Translations under genes and position numbers: made by a program
NCBI GenBank assembly: GCA_016183145.1
Contig: JACPFE010000598.1
Location: 1 to 13,422 of the forward strand
Direction: 5' to 3'
Origin: Deltaproteobacteria bacterium
GTDB lineage: Bacteria > Desulfobacterota > Binatia > UBA9968
DNA length: 13,422 nucleotides
Shown here: one piece after another, positions 13,041 through 13,422 of the stretch
Layout of the letters: every line of letters starts with the position of its first letter
Position numbering within the stretch: the first letter of the stretch is position 1
Notes under the pieces: generated by a model
The model's database searches: none
Told to the model about the DNA's origin: nothing
What the model saw: only the letters and a program-made list of their open reading frames with translations

Positions 13041-13422
13041 ATGCTAAGGGTTAGCGACCTGCACGTCTATTATGACAGTATCCATGCGCTGAAGGGCGTC
13101 TCGTTCAGCGTCGAAAAAGGGGAGCTAGTGACGCTGCTCGGCGCCAACGGCGCGGGGAAAACGACGACGCTAAAAACCCTGTCGGGTTTGCTGCGGCCGC
13201 GCAGCGGCACGGCGGAGTTGGAAGGAGCCGCGCTGGAGAAAATCGCGCCCCATGAGATCGTGCGCCGCGGCGTCGCCCATGTGCCCGAGGGGAGAAAAGT
13301 CTTTCCGCGTTTTACGGTGCTGGAAAATCTTCAAATCGGCGGTTATAGCCGCGCCAAGGGCAGCCTGGGTCCGGAGCTTGAGTTTGTCTTCGAATTGTTT
13401 CCGCGCTTGAAAGAGCGCCAAA
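13041..13422 (+). CDS. livF: Branched-chain amino acid ABC transporter ATPase LivF (5' part)
   Basis: The first 127 residues of the second LIV ATPase; the frame stays open to the window edge. Translation from the ATG gives MLRVSDLHVYYDSIHALKGV, Walker A GANGAGKTT (34-42), LKTLSGLLRPRSG, and the LivF-type stretch IVRRGVAHVPEGRKVFPRFT then VLENLQIGGY (about 74-101). The VPEGR.VF stretch in place of the usual Q-loop glutamine neighbourhood is a LivF trait, and distinguishes it from LivG. AGGA lies 6 bases before the ATG. The ABC signature, Walker B and H-loop fall beyond the window, as may a livK binding-protein gene. The long antisense frame here is a shadow. Confidence 0.9.
   Translation, partial: MLRVSDLHVYYDSIHALKGVSFSVEKGELVTLLGANGAGKTTTLKTLSGLLRPRSGTAELEGAALEKIAPHEIVRRGVAHVPEGRKVFPRFTVLENLQIGGYSRAKGSLGPELEFVFELFPRLKERQ

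Overview
This is a GC-rich bacterial chromosomal segment with no phage, plasmid or CRISPR hallmarks. An AsmA-type protein indicates a diderm (Gram-negative) cell. The gene content (an Fe3+-type ABC permease, a branched-chain amino acid ABC cassette, a YihY/BrkB membrane protein, an orphan DGQHR-like protein) and the many palindromic intergenic repeats resemble uncultured soil or sediment lineages of the Deltaproteobacteria / NC10 / Rokubacteria / Binatota kind. That placement is an impression from memory and is weak.

Layout. Positions 1-379 (+) hold the C-terminal end of an ABC permease, followed by a small VanZ-like membrane protein (496-891, +). Two genes then run on the minus strand: an unrecognised 473-residue protein with a DGQHR/ParB-like motif (1035-2456) and an APC-superfamily amino acid/polyamine permease (3108-4451) with a good sigma70-type promoter and an intrinsic terminator. 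Two plus-strand membrane proteins follow: a 14-segment MFS transporter (4776-6140) and a YihY/BrkB protein with a C-terminal Rrf2-like winged helix (6266-7630). An AsmA-family gene (7950-9467, -) converges on it. Divergent from asmA starts a branched-chain amino acid ABC operon (+): livH (9803-10771), livM (10768-12015), livG (12200-12982) and the first part of livF (13041 to the window end). No substrate-binding protein gene (livK) is visible.

How they work together. Only the liv genes form an evident functional unit: two permeases and two ATPases of one high-affinity importer. The other genes look like singly transcribed housekeeping or accessory loci. Nearly every intergenic gap carries repeats or strong palindromes: 901-1020, 2472-2619, 4476-4549, 7647-7941, 9525-9720, 12028-12130 and 12975-13040. 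They are the most unusual aspect of the window. Two of them lie inside the liv operon.

No clear new multi-gene system is present. The best candidates for new biology are the orphan DGQHR-like gene with a variant DGLQR motif and a palindrome beside its ribosome binding site, the Rrf2-like domain fused to YihY, and the repeat elements sitting in leaders and operon junctions.
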